Positions 9,004-16,716 of a DNA stretch of 64,000 nucleotides are shown one piece after another. The position numbers and the translations under genes were made by a program. Below the pieces are notes generated by a model that was given only the letters and a program-made list of their open reading frames with translations, made no database searches and was not told the origin of the DNA. The stretch is from assembly GCA_036520615.1 (NCBI GenBank), contig DATDJI010000083.1:68864-132863 (forward strand), written 5' to 3'. Source of the stretch: CAMCXE01 sp036520615. GTDB lineage: Bacteria > Pseudomonadota > Gammaproteobacteria > Pseudomonadales > Cellvibrionaceae. Each line of letters begins with the position of its first letter. Position 1 is the stretch's first letter.

Positions 9004-10125
9004 ATGAAAATATTTAATAAAAAGCCGATAGCATCGGCGGCACAACTCTCTGTAGTATTTTGTTCACTTGTAATGGCTGGTTGCACGGGCGCAGGTTCAA
9101 GTTCTAGCAGCAGCTCTTCATCCTCTTCTAGTTCATCAAGCAGCTCATCTTCTTCAAGCTCTTCTAGTAGCTCTAGTTCCTCTGGCAGAACTTCCAGCAG
9201 CAGTTCTAGTTCAAGCAGTAGCTCCAGTTCAAGTTCAAGCAGCAGCTCCAGCAGTTCAGGTTCAAGCACTAAGAAATTCGTCGGTAATATCACCACTAGT
9301 GGTGCCGTGCGTTCAGACTTTATGCAATATTGGGATCAAATCACGCCAGAAAACGAAGGCAAATGGGGCTCCGTTGGAGGTACGCGCGGCCAATTTAATT
9401 GGTCTGCATTGGATAAAATTTACGATTTTGCGCGTAAAAATAATATTCCAGTAAAAGCGCATAACTTTGTTTGGGGCCAACAGGCGCCAAGTTGGATTAA
9501 CGGATTAAGCGCCGCTGATCAGCGTACAGAAATTGAAAAATGGATTAAAGCCTACTGCGACCGTTACCCTGATACTCAGATGATTGACGTGGTTAACGAA
9601 GCACTGCCGAGCCACGCACCAGCCAACTACGCTAAAAATGCATTCGGTGATAATTGGATCACTGAAGTATTTAAATTAGCGCGCAAACATTGTTCGAACG
9701 CTGAATTAATCTATAACGATTACAACTTTTTGACTTGGGATACTGATGCGATCATGAAAATGATCAAGCCTGCCGTAGATGCAGGTGTGGTGGATGGCCT
9801 GGGCATGCAAGCGCACAGTTTGTATGATCCTAAAGTCTGGTCTGCAGCAGAAATAAAAGCGAAGTTAGATTTAATTGCTACTTTAGGTACAGATCTATAT
9901 ATCTCTGAATACGATATTGAAGCCACGGACGACAACAAACAATTAGAATATATGAAGATGCACTTCCCAATATTCTATGAGCACCCTAAGGTTAAAGGTA
10001 TTACGTTGTGGGGCTATGTTGTAGGTACGACTTGGAGAGCGGGTACTGGCTTGGTTAACACTAATGGCACCCCTCGACCTGCTATGACTTGGCTGATGAA
10101 TTATCTGAAAGAGAAAAGAAAGTAA
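9004..10125 (+). CDS. GH10 endo-xylanase lipoprotein with polyserine linker
   Basis: Secreted endo-beta-1,4-xylanase of 373 residues. The lipobox LVMAGC sets the lipidated Cys at residue 27. A serine-only linker runs from about 31 to 88, broken once by GRT, with mixed AGC/TCT/TCA codons. The GH10 barrel fills residues 90-373. The catalytic acid/base is Glu199 in VVNEAL and the nucleophile is Glu302 in ISEYDIE; ITPENEGKW and VWGQQAPSW are family motifs. The Asp-free SEYD form replaces the common TELD. No carbohydrate-binding module is present. It should be anchored at the cell surface and cleave xylan. It is monocistronic, with a terminator at 10213-10286. Confidence 0.95.
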   Translation: MKIFNKKPIASAAQLSVVFCSLVMAGCTGAGSSSSSSSSSSSSSSSSSSSSSSSSSSSSSGRTSSSSSSSSSSSSSSSSSSSSSSGSSTKKFVGNITTSGAVRSDFMQYWDQITPENEGKWGSVGGTRGQFNWSALDKIYDFARKNNIPVKAHNFVWGQQAPSWINGLSAADQRTEIEKWIKAYCDRYPDTQMIDVVNEALPSHAPANYAKNAFGDNWITEVFKLARKHCSNAELIYNDYNFLTWDTDAIMKMIKPAVDAGVVDGLGMQAHSLYDPKVWSAAEIKAKLDLIATLGTDLYISEYDIEATDDNKQLEYMKMHFPIFYEHPKVKGITLWGYVVGTTWRAGTGLVNTNGTPRPAMTWLMNYLKEKRK

Positions 10126-10212
10126 TAACTAAGGCTTGAGCTAACTTAAGGTTAGTTCGGGTCCATTTTTAAATTTATTTTTGAAAGCCTAATAAAGCTA
10201 CCGAGTAATTTT

Positions 10213-10286
10213 AAAACCCCATTTACTTAGAGCACAGCGTTACACTCGTGTAACAGATGTGTGCAAAGGTAGGTGGGGTTTTTTAA
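10213..10286. terminator. Bidirectional terminator with nested hairpin
   Basis: AAAACCCC (10213-10220) pairs with GGGGTTTT (10274-10281), enclosing a second hairpin GTTACACTCGTGTAAC at 10239-10254, and is followed by T residues. It lies between convergent genes, the xylanase and the cupin. Confidence 0.7.
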
Positions 10287-10319
10287 TTTTACGAATTCTG
10301 TTTAGGTTAACGCCTATCA

Positions 10320-10784
10320 TTATTTTTCTGGTTTTAATGTAGGCGCTTGTGCGGTTGTATCGACTGGCTCTTTTTCAGTAATTTTGCTATCGGTTGTGCC
10401 TGCATAAAACACCAATATTTTTACCGGTGTAGTGCCGATTGTGCGCCCGTTATGCAGAGTGTTTACTACTTCCGCCAAGGCCTCGCCTTTTTTAATTATT
10501 TTGCGCGCCCCGTTTTTTAACGTAACTTCCAATTCGCCCTCCAAAAGCATGCCAAATGAAGGTACAGCGTGTAAATGCCAACCGGTTTCACCACCCGGTG
10601 CAATCTCAACAATCATCCCGGTAATTTGCGCTGTGCCCTTTGGGTACTCAAGGGCTTTGCCATCCCAGCTGGTTTGGGTTTTTAACAAGGGCGTGACCTT
10701 CACGCCCGTGCTTGCTTCAATGCTAAAGCAGGGTGCAGAGGAGTAAGCCAGTAAACAGGCAACAACAATTGAAGTTATACGCAT
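10320..10784 (-). CDS. Secreted single-domain cupin protein
   Basis: About 154 residues, with an N-terminal signal peptide (MRITSIVVACLLAYSSAPCFS) and one cupin_2 barrel. Metal-binding-type residues are seen in GWHLHAVP (two His), the short block LLEGELEV, and NTLHNGR. The tail is Pro/Lys rich. An in-frame ATG at 10826 would add another hydrophobic stretch, so 10784 is preferred, though the ribosome site is weak at both. The enzymatic or binding role is not known. It is convergent with the xylanase and divergent from the sigma-28 promoter at 10831. Confidence 0.75.
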   Translation of the reverse strand: MRITSIVVACLLAYSSAPCFSIEASTGVKVTPLLKTQTSWDGKALEYPKGTAQITGMIVEIAPGGETGWHLHAVPSFGMLLEGELEVTLKNGARKIIKKGEALAEVVNTLHNGRTIGTTPVKILVFYAGTTDSKITEKEPVDTTAQAPTLKPEK

Positions 10785-10830
10785 AAAGGAGCCTAGAAGT
10801 AAAAAAATGAGCAATCGACTAATCATCGAT

Positions 10831-10857
10831 TAAAGAGCGGCGAATTTTAGCCGATAA
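10831..10857 (+). promoter_or_regulatory. Sigma-28 (FliA) promoter
   Basis: TAAA (10831-10834), a spacer of exactly 15 bp, then GCCGATAA (10850-10857) matches the flagellar sigma-28 consensus at every fixed position. It lies 33 bp before the ATG at 10890 and should drive the small gene and the fliS-like gene. Confidence 0.88.
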
Positions 10858-10889
10858 CCCTGTGTCGCGCGGCAGGATTATGCCAGGTT

Positions 10890-11141
10890 ATGTTTCCTAT
10901 TCTCCCCATTAAGCTTCCTATTATTCCGCCCCGAGCGGCAACTGATGTCACGCCTGTGGAAAAGATTCACGAGCGCTCAGTGCACCGGGTACCTGCTTCC
11001 CCCGGTGATGAAAGTGAACGCCGAGACCGCGACGAGCGGCGCCAGCAAAGTAGGCCGCGCCTTAAGGGTTATGATCTGCGCTCGGGCCGAGACCGTCGTA
11101 AAACCTCCCGTTCTGCACCTATTATCGATTTGGATGTTTAA
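10890..11141 (+). CDS. Small basic hydrophilic protein, sigma-28 controlled
   Basis: An 83-residue reading frame that is the first ATG after the sigma-28 promoter. The N-terminus is Pro/Ile rich (LPIKLPIIPPR); the rest is strongly charged, with many Arg and Asp residues (ERRDRDERR, SGRDRRK). No known domain was recognised. It has no signal peptide or membrane helix. The promoter and the fliS-like gene 81 bp downstream point to a flagellar or surface role (inference). A competing frame, 10945-11211, overlaps it but starts later and looks less protein-like. Confidence 0.6.
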   Translation: MFPILPIKLPIIPPRAATDVTPVEKIHERSVHRVPASPGDESERRDRDERRQQSRPRLKGYDLRSGRDRRKTSRSAPIIDLDV

Positions 11142-11142
11142 T

Positions 11143-11158
11143 TGGCATCGTTTTAGCA
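11143..11158 (+). promoter_or_regulatory. Possible sigma-54 promoter before fliS
   Basis: TTGGCATCGTTTTAGC has the invariant GG and GC 10 bp apart, with GGCA at -24, but TAGC instead of TTGC at -12. It lies 65 bp before fliS. A weak candidate. Confidence 0.35.
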
Positions 11159-11222
11159 GTTGCTATGGAGACACTAACAATTTCGGCAAGCACTTGCCGG
11201 ACGTATTTTGAGGATGGTTACC

Positions 11223-11621
11223 ATGGCAATTCCCTACACTAAAGCTGCGCAATTAATGAATGAGCAAATTGAAACAATTACTTCGCACCAAATCATTTCT
11301 CTTTTAATGGAAGGTGCCCTTGAGCGTATTGACCAGAGTATTTTGGCGTTACATGCTCAACAGCTTGAAGAGCATTACACATTAAAGGATAAGTTAATCG
11401 CTATTATTAATGGCTTGCGCAATTGTTTGGATTTTGAACGCGGCGGTGATATAGCGCTCAATTTAAACGAATTGTATATGTATATGGCCGAGCGGTTAGA
11501 AGATACCGCAGGTGATGCCCATTTATTAGCACTTAGTGAAGTGCGCCAATTAATGCTAGAAGTTAAAGCCGGTTGGGATAATATGCCTAAAGATGTAGTA
11601 GGGCAGGCGGTTGCGGCTTAA
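11223..11621 (+). CDS. fliS: FliS-family flagellin export chaperone
   Basis: About 132 residues, a typical FliS length. FliS binds the flagellin C-terminus in the cytoplasm and prevents early polymerisation. Family features seen: an N-terminal segment (MAIPYTKAAQLMNEQI), HQIISLLMEGALERI in the first long helix, and IINGLRNCLDFERGGDIALNL, which matches the conserved IIxxLRxxLDxExGGxIAxNL block. The start at 11223 is chosen because GAGG lies 9 nt upstream; frame-compatible starts at 11208 (TTG) and 11214 have none. It lies away from the usual fliD-fliS setting, so it may be a second copy or a divergent one. Confidence 0.85.
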   Translation: MAIPYTKAAQLMNEQIETITSHQIISLLMEGALERIDQSILALHAQQLEEHYTLKDKLIAIINGLRNCLDFERGGDIALNLNELYMYMAERLEDTAGDAHLLALSEVRQLMLEVKAGWDNMPKDVVGQAVAA

Positions 11622-11681
11622 CAGGTAAAAAGGAGTTGTGTAATTATTGCGTCTGCTGAGTTGTACAGCATCTGATTTAAC

Positions 11682-11716
11682 AAAAAACCGCCAATGAAAA
11701 ATCGGCGGTTTTTTGT
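11682..11716 (+). terminator. Rho-independent terminator
   Basis: AAAAAACCGCC and GGCGGTTTTTT form an 11-bp stem around a short loop, with the T run included. It lies 60 bp after fliS and can also work for the minus-strand gene at 11808. Confidence 0.85.
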
Positions 11717-11807
11717 TGCAGAGATACAGAAAATATATTTCACAGGTCTATTTCGTTAAATTCCTTATTAATATATTCCTGATTCTTGTGATAGCTTTGT
11801 TGAAAGA

Positions 11808-12461
11808 TTAACGTGCTTTGCGAGGCTTTATTATGCCGAATAAAACTAGCCCCGATAAAAATAACGCAAGTGTCGGCGGCAGCGGTACAGAGGAGATTTG
11901 AATGGTGTCGTAAAAGGCTCCAGAGGCTAGGAGCACATTACGCACTCCGTTGACCGGCGCCGTCAAGGTCACAACGGCACCGGGAACGCTTTGATCAAAT
12001 GCTAACTGACCGAGAATATTTTTATTGCTATCTAAAAAATACAAAGACGATGGAGTTAGATCACCGTAGCTGCTGTTATCTAAAACTACGGAAAATTCTG
12101 TTAAATTAATTGCCGCATCAAAATGCATTAATACTGGTTGCCATAATGCGTTTAATGCGTTGCTGCCGGAATCCGAAGCCCCGTAATTAAAGCTTAAAGG
12201 GTTATCAACCGTTACGGGCGTAGATACATCATTGAATGTGTCAATTTGCCACTTTTGAGTATTAGGGATTTCATCGCCAAAAGTATCTAGATCGTTTACA
12301 TAGTGCGCTTGATAAAATGTAACCCCGCTAGGTGCTGCAGAGTTAGCTGTTGAGCCTGCCACGACTGAGTCGAAATTAATTTCAACGGAGGCGGCAAAGC
12401 TCTGGTTTGCCGCAAGTGTGCACAGAGCAATAAAACTGATAGGCAATAATAATTTTTTCAT
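11808..12461 (-). CDS. Exported protein with VPLP-type PEP-CTERM anchor
   Basis: A 217-residue secreted protein. A signal peptide (LLLPISFIALCTLAANQSFA) is followed by a beta-rich domain containing VTFYQAHYV and NALNALWQPVLMHFDAA. The C-terminus is VPLPPTLALFLSGLVLFGII then KPRKAR, the variant of the PEP-CTERM exosortase signal with VPLP in place of VPEP. It should be processed and placed at the cell surface or in exopolysaccharide. It ends an apparent operon: only 27 bp separate it from the alkaline phosphatase stop. The function of the body is unknown. Confidence 0.75.
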   Translation of the reverse strand: MKKLLLPISFIALCTLAANQSFAASVEINFDSVVAGSTANSAAPSGVTFYQAHYVNDLDTFGDEIPNTQKWQIDTFNDVSTPVTVDNPLSFNYGASDSGSNALNALWQPVLMHFDAAINLTEFSVVLDNSSYGDLTPSSLYFLDSNKNILGQLAFDQSVPGAVVTLTAPVNGVRNVLLASGAFYDTIQISSVPLPPTLALFLSGLVLFGIIKPRKAR

Positions 12462-12479
12462 AAAATAGTCTCCTCAACG

Positions 12480-12500
12480 GGCGCGAATTTATTTCGCGCC
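12480..12500. other. Perfect hairpin around the phosphatase stop codon
   Basis: GGCGCGAA (12480-12487) and TTCGCGCC (12493-12500) form an 8-bp perfect stem with a 5-nt loop. Read on the minus strand, the TAA stop of the phosphatase lies at the top of this hairpin. It could weaken readthrough or stabilise the upstream part of the mRNA. Confidence 0.6.
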
Positions 12501-14453
12501 GCCTACAGCTGCTTGCATAATGGAGAAAAACACCTCGGTATTATCCATAACGCCACCAAATAAGGCCGCACCGCGCCCATAGGCGGAGAGCGGAATATCG
12601 CCACCGGTATGTGCAGCAACGGCGGAACTGAGCGGTATTTGCCCGGTAATTAAAAACCCTGTGGAAGCATCGCGTACTTGTGGGTCAGTCGGATAGGTAT
12701 TTAAGGGCGCAGCATTATTAAATGGTTGTTGCGAATCGCGTAGCGGTTGCGCATTGGTACGCCAGTCTTCATAGCGATCGACGTTGGAGGCATAGCCAAT
12801 TAACATTTTATAGTCGGGATCGGTTGAAACCGGATAACCGTCGGTGGCTTTAATGTATTTAGGAAAGCCTGCCGCATCATAGGTGCCCACAACTGCATCG
12901 CGTTTTGCTGCGGATGTATTCGCGCCCGCCGCTAAATCGGTATCCGTTTTTGTGGAGGCGCCAATAATTGCGACACCCGCACACTCGTGATCGGCGGTAA
13001 TTAAGACTAATGTGTCTGGGTGTGTCGCGGCGTAATCTTTGGCTTTTTTAATGGCGTGATCAAATTCAATTGTATCCATAATAAAGCGCTCGCTATCCAT
13101 GTTATGCGCTTGTTTATCAATGGAGGCACCTTCAACCATTAATACAAATCCGTTCGGACTATTTGCATCCAACACATCCAGAGCTTTTTGCGTCATTTCA
13201 TCAAGCATCGGCTGATTAGGAAAACCAAAATCATTTACTACTGCTGCATTGCCGCGGCGGCCAACAATTTTATCCAGCGCCACATTCATATTCGAATAAG
13301 CAAATAAACCGAGTAATTTAGTGGGCGTGCCAACGGCATTTAATGTGGATGCATCTGAGGCGTAGGCCCAACCGCTGCTTTGAAATTCACTGAGTAAATT
13401 TCGCGATACGTCTATTGCACCGGGTGCCACGCCCCAGCCACTGACAACATCCGAGGGTAATAAATAATCGTTACTTGCTGCACGTGCTGATCCGGGAGTG
13501 GTACTGGGTAAAAACCATTTGCGTCCTCCACCGAGTAAAACAGTTAAACCGGTTTTATTCGCGTCGTCATAAAATTGGTCGACAATGCCAGTGCCTGCAC
13601 CGCGGTTTGCCGTGTGCACTGCGTTCGCCGCTGGCGTTGCATCAAATACGTCAGCTGTGGTTACTATGCCGAGTTTTTTCCCTTGCGTGCGGGCTAAAAA
13701 CTCCGATAGATATTCAACACGCGGGTTATCAAATGCGTCTTTGGTATCGTCGGGCCATACGCCTTCTTGATTATTTTGCGCTTTATTTCCCGTTACATAA
13801 TTGGACATGCCGGGTGCTGAGTCAGTAATAATAGAATTTAATGACGCAGTCATAATCATTGCAGTGTTTGGAAATGTATCCATTGTTAAACGCTCTTTGG
13901 CTTTTCCCTGCGCATAACCATTTAACATAATTCGCGCGGCGGTGCGGTGGCTTGCACCCATACCATCGCCGAGCATAATAATGATATTTTTCGCTTTGCG
14001 GCCTGTGTTTGCAGTAATTCCCACTACTTCAAAATTGCCGTTGGCAGAAGCCTGCTGATTATCACTTTGCGTAACTTTTACTGTGAGTGTATGCATGCCC
14101 ACAGATGTATTGGAATAAGCGCGCAGGCTTGCCACTTTTGTATCGGCAGGCAGGCCTGCCACTAAAGCCGTGCCTGTGATATATGAAACACTGCCCACGA
14201 CGGGAATACCATCAATTAAAAATTGCACGGACGAAATAGTTTTACCTGCATCCGGGCTCACCGTCGCTTGTAAATCAAAACGCTGACCGGGAATAAAACG
14301 CGCAATAACTGGGCCTGCTTCTGCGCCTTGAGTTGCGAATAATTGGCTTGGCGGTGTTAGCCGCGAAATAACTGGCGCAGCTTGCACATGGGCTGCAAAT
14401 CCTGCACTTAAAGCAAGACTTAGTAACGATAACCTATGTAAATACTTTTTCAT
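12489..14453 (-). CDS. Secreted alkaline phosphatase with Ig-like N-terminal domain
   Basis: A 654-residue exported PhoA-family phosphomonoesterase. A signal peptide ends near AHVQA (residue 25). Residues about 30-145 form a beta-sandwich, Ig-like module (VQFLIDGIPVVG, MHTLTVKVT). The catalytic domain begins at KNIIIMLGDGMG, with metal ligand Asp163. The nucleophile is Ser212 in TDSAPGMSNY, matching the DSA motif of PhoA. Zn ligands are in ADHECAGV and HTGGDIPLSAYG. It is longer than E. coli PhoA (about 470) because of the N-terminal module and insertions. It lies in an operon with a secreted protein upstream and a PEP-CTERM protein downstream, suggesting a surface phosphate-acquisition unit (inference). 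Confidence 0.93.
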   Translation of the reverse strand: MKKYLHRLSLLSLALSAGFAAHVQAAPVISRLTPPSQLFATQGAEAGPVIARFIPGQRFDLQATVSPDAGKTISSVQFLIDGIPVVGSVSYITGTALVAGLPADTKVASLRAYSNTSVGMHTLTVKVTQSDNQQASANGNFEVVGITANTGRKAKNIIIMLGDGMGASHRTAARIMLNGYAQGKAKERLTMDTFPNTAMIMTASLNSIITDSAPGMSNYVTGNKAQNNQEGVWPDDTKDAFDNPRVEYLSEFLARTQGKKLGIVTTADVFDATPAANAVHTANRGAGTGIVDQFYDDANKTGLTVLLGGGRKWFLPSTTPGSARAASNDYLLPSDVVSGWGVAPGAIDVSRNLLSEFQSSGWAYASDASTLNAVGTPTKLLGLFAYSNMNVALDKIVGRRGNAAVVNDFGFPNQPMLDEMTQKALDVLDANSPNGFVLMVEGASIDKQAHNMDSERFIMDTIEFDHAIKKAKDYAATHPDTLVLITADHECAGVAIIGASTKTDTDLAAGANTSAAKRDAVVGTYDAAGFPKYIKATDGYPVSTDPDYKMLIGYASNVDRYEDWRTNAQPLRDSQQPFNNAAPLNTYPTDPQVRDASTGFLITGQIPLSSAVAAHTGGDIPLSAYGRGAALFGGVMDNTEVFFSIMQAAVGGAK

Positions 14454-14509
14454 AAAATTTCCCAGAGTTTAACTATTTAATTCATGTGTGTAGAAAACGC
14501 TAATTGCGA

Positions 14510-15088
14510 CTAGCGCGAAGCGGTGCGGCTAACGTTTTTGGTGGCGGGTAAAATCAAATTTGGATTGGGTATATCGGCTTTATCCATAATCAAGCGCGCG
14601 TAGGAAATGCGGCCGTTTTTATCTTCCTGATTTCCCAATTGCAATGTGCCGGTGAAAACCCATGGGCCTGGACGGTAGCTGAGAATTTTGTCTTTATCCT
14701 CAGCAGGCATATAGACGGCGAGTGTCGCTGCAGGAAGGTCATCGGCCATGCCATCCGCTTTTTCAGCAACATTTGCCGGGCGTGAGGTAATTAAAAAAAT
14801 ACCCGCGGTGGGGTCGTCTTCGTGTGCCATGAAGCCGGTAATGCGTACGCGTTTGTTATTGAGCGAAAGAAGTTTTGGCGTGGGTTCTAAACCGCCTGCA
14901 CCTGCAGGCATTTTAAAAAATTTGTTGAATGACAATTCATTTGTATCTGCAGATATTTTTGGCTGTGTGTGTATCTGTTTGGCGCTATTTGATTTTTTTA
15001 TTTGCACTTGCTCAGTCGCCTGAGCAGTAACTACGCTAAGCGCTAAAGCGCTACAACATAAACCACGTAAAAAATTTTTTCTATTCAT
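14510..15088 (-). CDS. Exported protein of unknown function, phosphatase operon
   Basis: About 192 residues with a signal peptide (FLRGLCCSALALSVVTAQA). The mature part contains LLSLNNKRVRITGFMAHEDDP and GIFLITSRP, an arrangement that recalls OB-like or DUF3299-like periplasmic proteins, but the match is not certain. ATG 15088 is preferred to the in-frame GTG at 15097. It is the first gene of a tight set: 56 bp to the alkaline phosphatase, then 27 bp to the PEP-CTERM gene. A role in phosphatase maturation or in binding its substrate is only an inference from position. Confidence 0.65.
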   Translation of the reverse strand: MNRKNFLRGLCCSALALSVVTAQATEQVQIKKSNSAKQIHTQPKISADTNELSFNKFFKMPAGAGGLEPTPKLLSLNNKRVRITGFMAHEDDPTAGIFLITSRPANVAEKADGMADDLPAATLAVYMPAEDKDKILSYRPGPWVFTGTLQLGNQEDKNGRISYARLIMDKADIPNPNLILPATKNVSRTASR

Positions 15089-15097
15089 ATTACGCAC

Positions 15098-15372
15098 TCA
15101 TATATTTTTTAATAGGCGATTAAGCAAACGCTGAAAAATTATAAGCTGGCATCGTGCAAGTCACTTTTGCAGGCAAAACTATTTCTGCATTAAATGCATT
15201 GCTGCAGCTATTTTCCGATCTGTTAATAGCATCTGCGCGAAGTGTCGCGCTCTTATATGAATATGCGATGGTAAAATGATGAATTTTTTATGACGGATAT
15301 TTTCATGTTTAAAACATCACTTTTGGTGAGGATTTGCCACTATTGACTGGCGGTAAATTGCGTTTAATTGCC
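15098..15372. other. Divergent intergenic region
   Basis: The spacer between the phosphatase operon and the fliT-like gene. No gene is seen. It must hold the promoter of the minus-strand operon; no Pho box was recognised. Confidence 0.4.
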
Positions 15373-15399
15373 TAAAGCTTTTGCCGCGCTGGCCGTTAA
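15373..15399 (+). promoter_or_regulatory. Sigma-28 (FliA) promoter of the fliT-like gene
   Basis: TAAA (15373-15376), exactly 15 bp, then GCCGTTAA (15392-15399), which is 7 of 8 to the GCCGATAA consensus. It lies 28 bp before the ATG at 15428. Confidence 0.8.
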
Positions 15400-15427
15400 C
15401 TAGATATCACCAGCTTAGGAGCGTGTT

Positions 15428-15715
15428 ATGAAACTTGTATCGGCATCACTAGTAAATGTAAAACGCGCACGGCGGGAAATGGAGAAGTCCTTTGAGGCTG
15501 GCGATTGGGACGGTGTAAAGCGTTGGGATGCGTTGGTGGGTAAGGGGCTTGATACTGCCTTTGATGACCCTAACCGCGATAACGCAGGCTTGGTAGACGA
15601 GCTTGAGAAAGTGCTTGGCTTGTATGCACAAATTGTTATTGGGTTGCCGGAGCAGACAGCGGAGAAGTGGCTAAATGCTCCTGTTTCAGCGGATATCAAA
15701 CGCGAATTTAAATAG
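15428..15715 (+). CDS. FliT-like flagellar chaperone/regulator
   Basis: A 95-residue, highly helical cytoplasmic protein. FEAGDWDGVKRWDALVGKGL and LEKVLGLYAQIVIG fit the FliT pattern, in which a GDWD-type segment precedes helices that bind FliD or other export clients. AGGAG lies 8 nt before the ATG, an excellent ribosome site. The sigma-28 promoter upstream independently supports a late flagellar role. It stands alone, between a phosphatase operon and the SdpA/B-like pair, far from fliS at 11223. The FliT assignment is by pattern only; another small flagellar chaperone is possible. Confidence 0.65.
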   Translation: MKLVSASLVNVKRARREMEKSFEAGDWDGVKRWDALVGKGLDTAFDDPNRDNAGLVDELEKVLGLYAQIVIGLPEQTAEKWLNAPVSADIKREFK

Positions 15716-15915
15716 TTAAAAATCTAGCGGTCGCCGTATCGTATTATCGATTGCGGCGGCGCTTTAAATCACGCCACACAGAGCGGTGCCATTTATCCTT
15801 TTGAGCAGCCCTAAAATCCCCTCATCAGCAGTTTATATCGCTGCACATCAAATCAAATTTCCATCCGAAGTTTGCAAAGCTATTTTTAGAGTAAAAGCAG
15901 GTGTGACTTAACGGG

Positions 15916-16716
15916 TCAGCGCTGGATAAATCCCGCTATAATCGGCTGCCACGCAATAACAACAGGATAGGTGGCAAGCCAGATCCAAAAAAAACGATTT
16001 AAGCCAAAAAACCAGGCGTTTGCCAGATGAAATATCCCCATAAATAAAAGCGCCGCGTACAGACTTGTGGCGTGATAAAGGCTCAACGGAAATAAAAATT
16101 CCACTAAAATAATTGCCCAGCTCATCACCAAAAGCAGCCGTGGATGCCGAGCCCAGCTTCGAGTCGCTTCGCTCACGGGGTAATGAGTAAATGCAAATAC
16201 TTCCTGGAGTGCAGAGCCTTTGCGCCACTCTGGATTAATTAGCTTCACCCAGCCGGATTGCCAATAGGATAGACATACCTGAATACACAGATAACCACTG
16301 GCACCTAAACACCAAATCGGGTTTGAAGTGGATTCCGCCACCGCCATGCTCAGGCTCACTTGTAACGTCATCAGATCACTACCGCCACAATAGGGGCCGC
16401 CAAAACGCTTAAGACTCAAAATGCCTAAGCCTAAGATTGCCCAACAACCCAGCGGGCGCAGCAGATGGCCAGTCGTATTAAGAAATTCCAGCCCTATCGG
16501 TGTAAACCTTAATAATTGTGCCCAGCTGTCGGTGTTTGGTGACGGCGCGCTTAGGTAATCGGCTAAAATCCCCACTAATAAAACCGCTGCCGCTAGAGCT
16601 CTAAGGCTAAATAATCGGCGCTCGCCTAATGAAGCGTGCCGATGTTCACAGGCTTGAGCGAGAACCGCTGCTGCAAGACCCAATTGAGTGAGTACTAGAG
16701 CAAGCGCTAGCGGCAT
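15916..16716 (-). CDS. HTTM/SdpB-like integral membrane protein
   Basis: A 266-residue polytopic membrane protein with about six to seven helices. The pattern matches the HTTM domain (vitamin-K-dependent carboxylase-like fold; includes SdpB of the Bacillus SDP toxin system): GGSDLMTLQVSLSM in one helix, YLCIQVCLSYWQSGWVKLINPEWRKG (positions 16225-16305), FTHYPVSEATRSWARH, and a late FHLANAWFFGLNRFFWIW helix. It overlaps the upstream partner by 10 bp (16707-16716), so the two are translationally coupled. In Bacillus, SdpB acts with SdpA to mature the SdpC toxin; the substrate here is unknown, since no SdpC is visible. The HTTM call is fairly firm, the role is not. Confidence 0.72.
   Translation of the reverse strand: MPLALALVLTQLGLAAAVLAQACEHRHASLGERRLFSLRALAAAVLLVGILADYLSAPSPNTDSWAQLLRFTPIGLEFLNTTGHLLRPLGCWAILGLGILSLKRFGGPYCGGSDLMTLQVSLSMAVAESTSNPIWCLGASGYLCIQVCLSYWQSGWVKLINPEWRKGSALQEVFAFTHYPVSEATRSWARHPRLLLVMSWAIILVEFLFPLSLYHATSLYAALLFMGIFHLANAWFFGLNRFFWIWLATYPVVIAWQPIIAGFIQR

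Noticed and set aside
8994..9296. Minus-strand frame of 100 codons rich in Leu and Glu
   Set aside because: It is the antisense of the polyserine linker of the GH10 xylanase; the composition is an artefact of AGC/TCN repeats.
10945..11211. 88-codon frame overlapping the small sigma-28 gene
   Set aside because: It starts later than the first ATG after the promoter, has no ribosome site, and lacks the charged, regular composition of the 83-codon frame.
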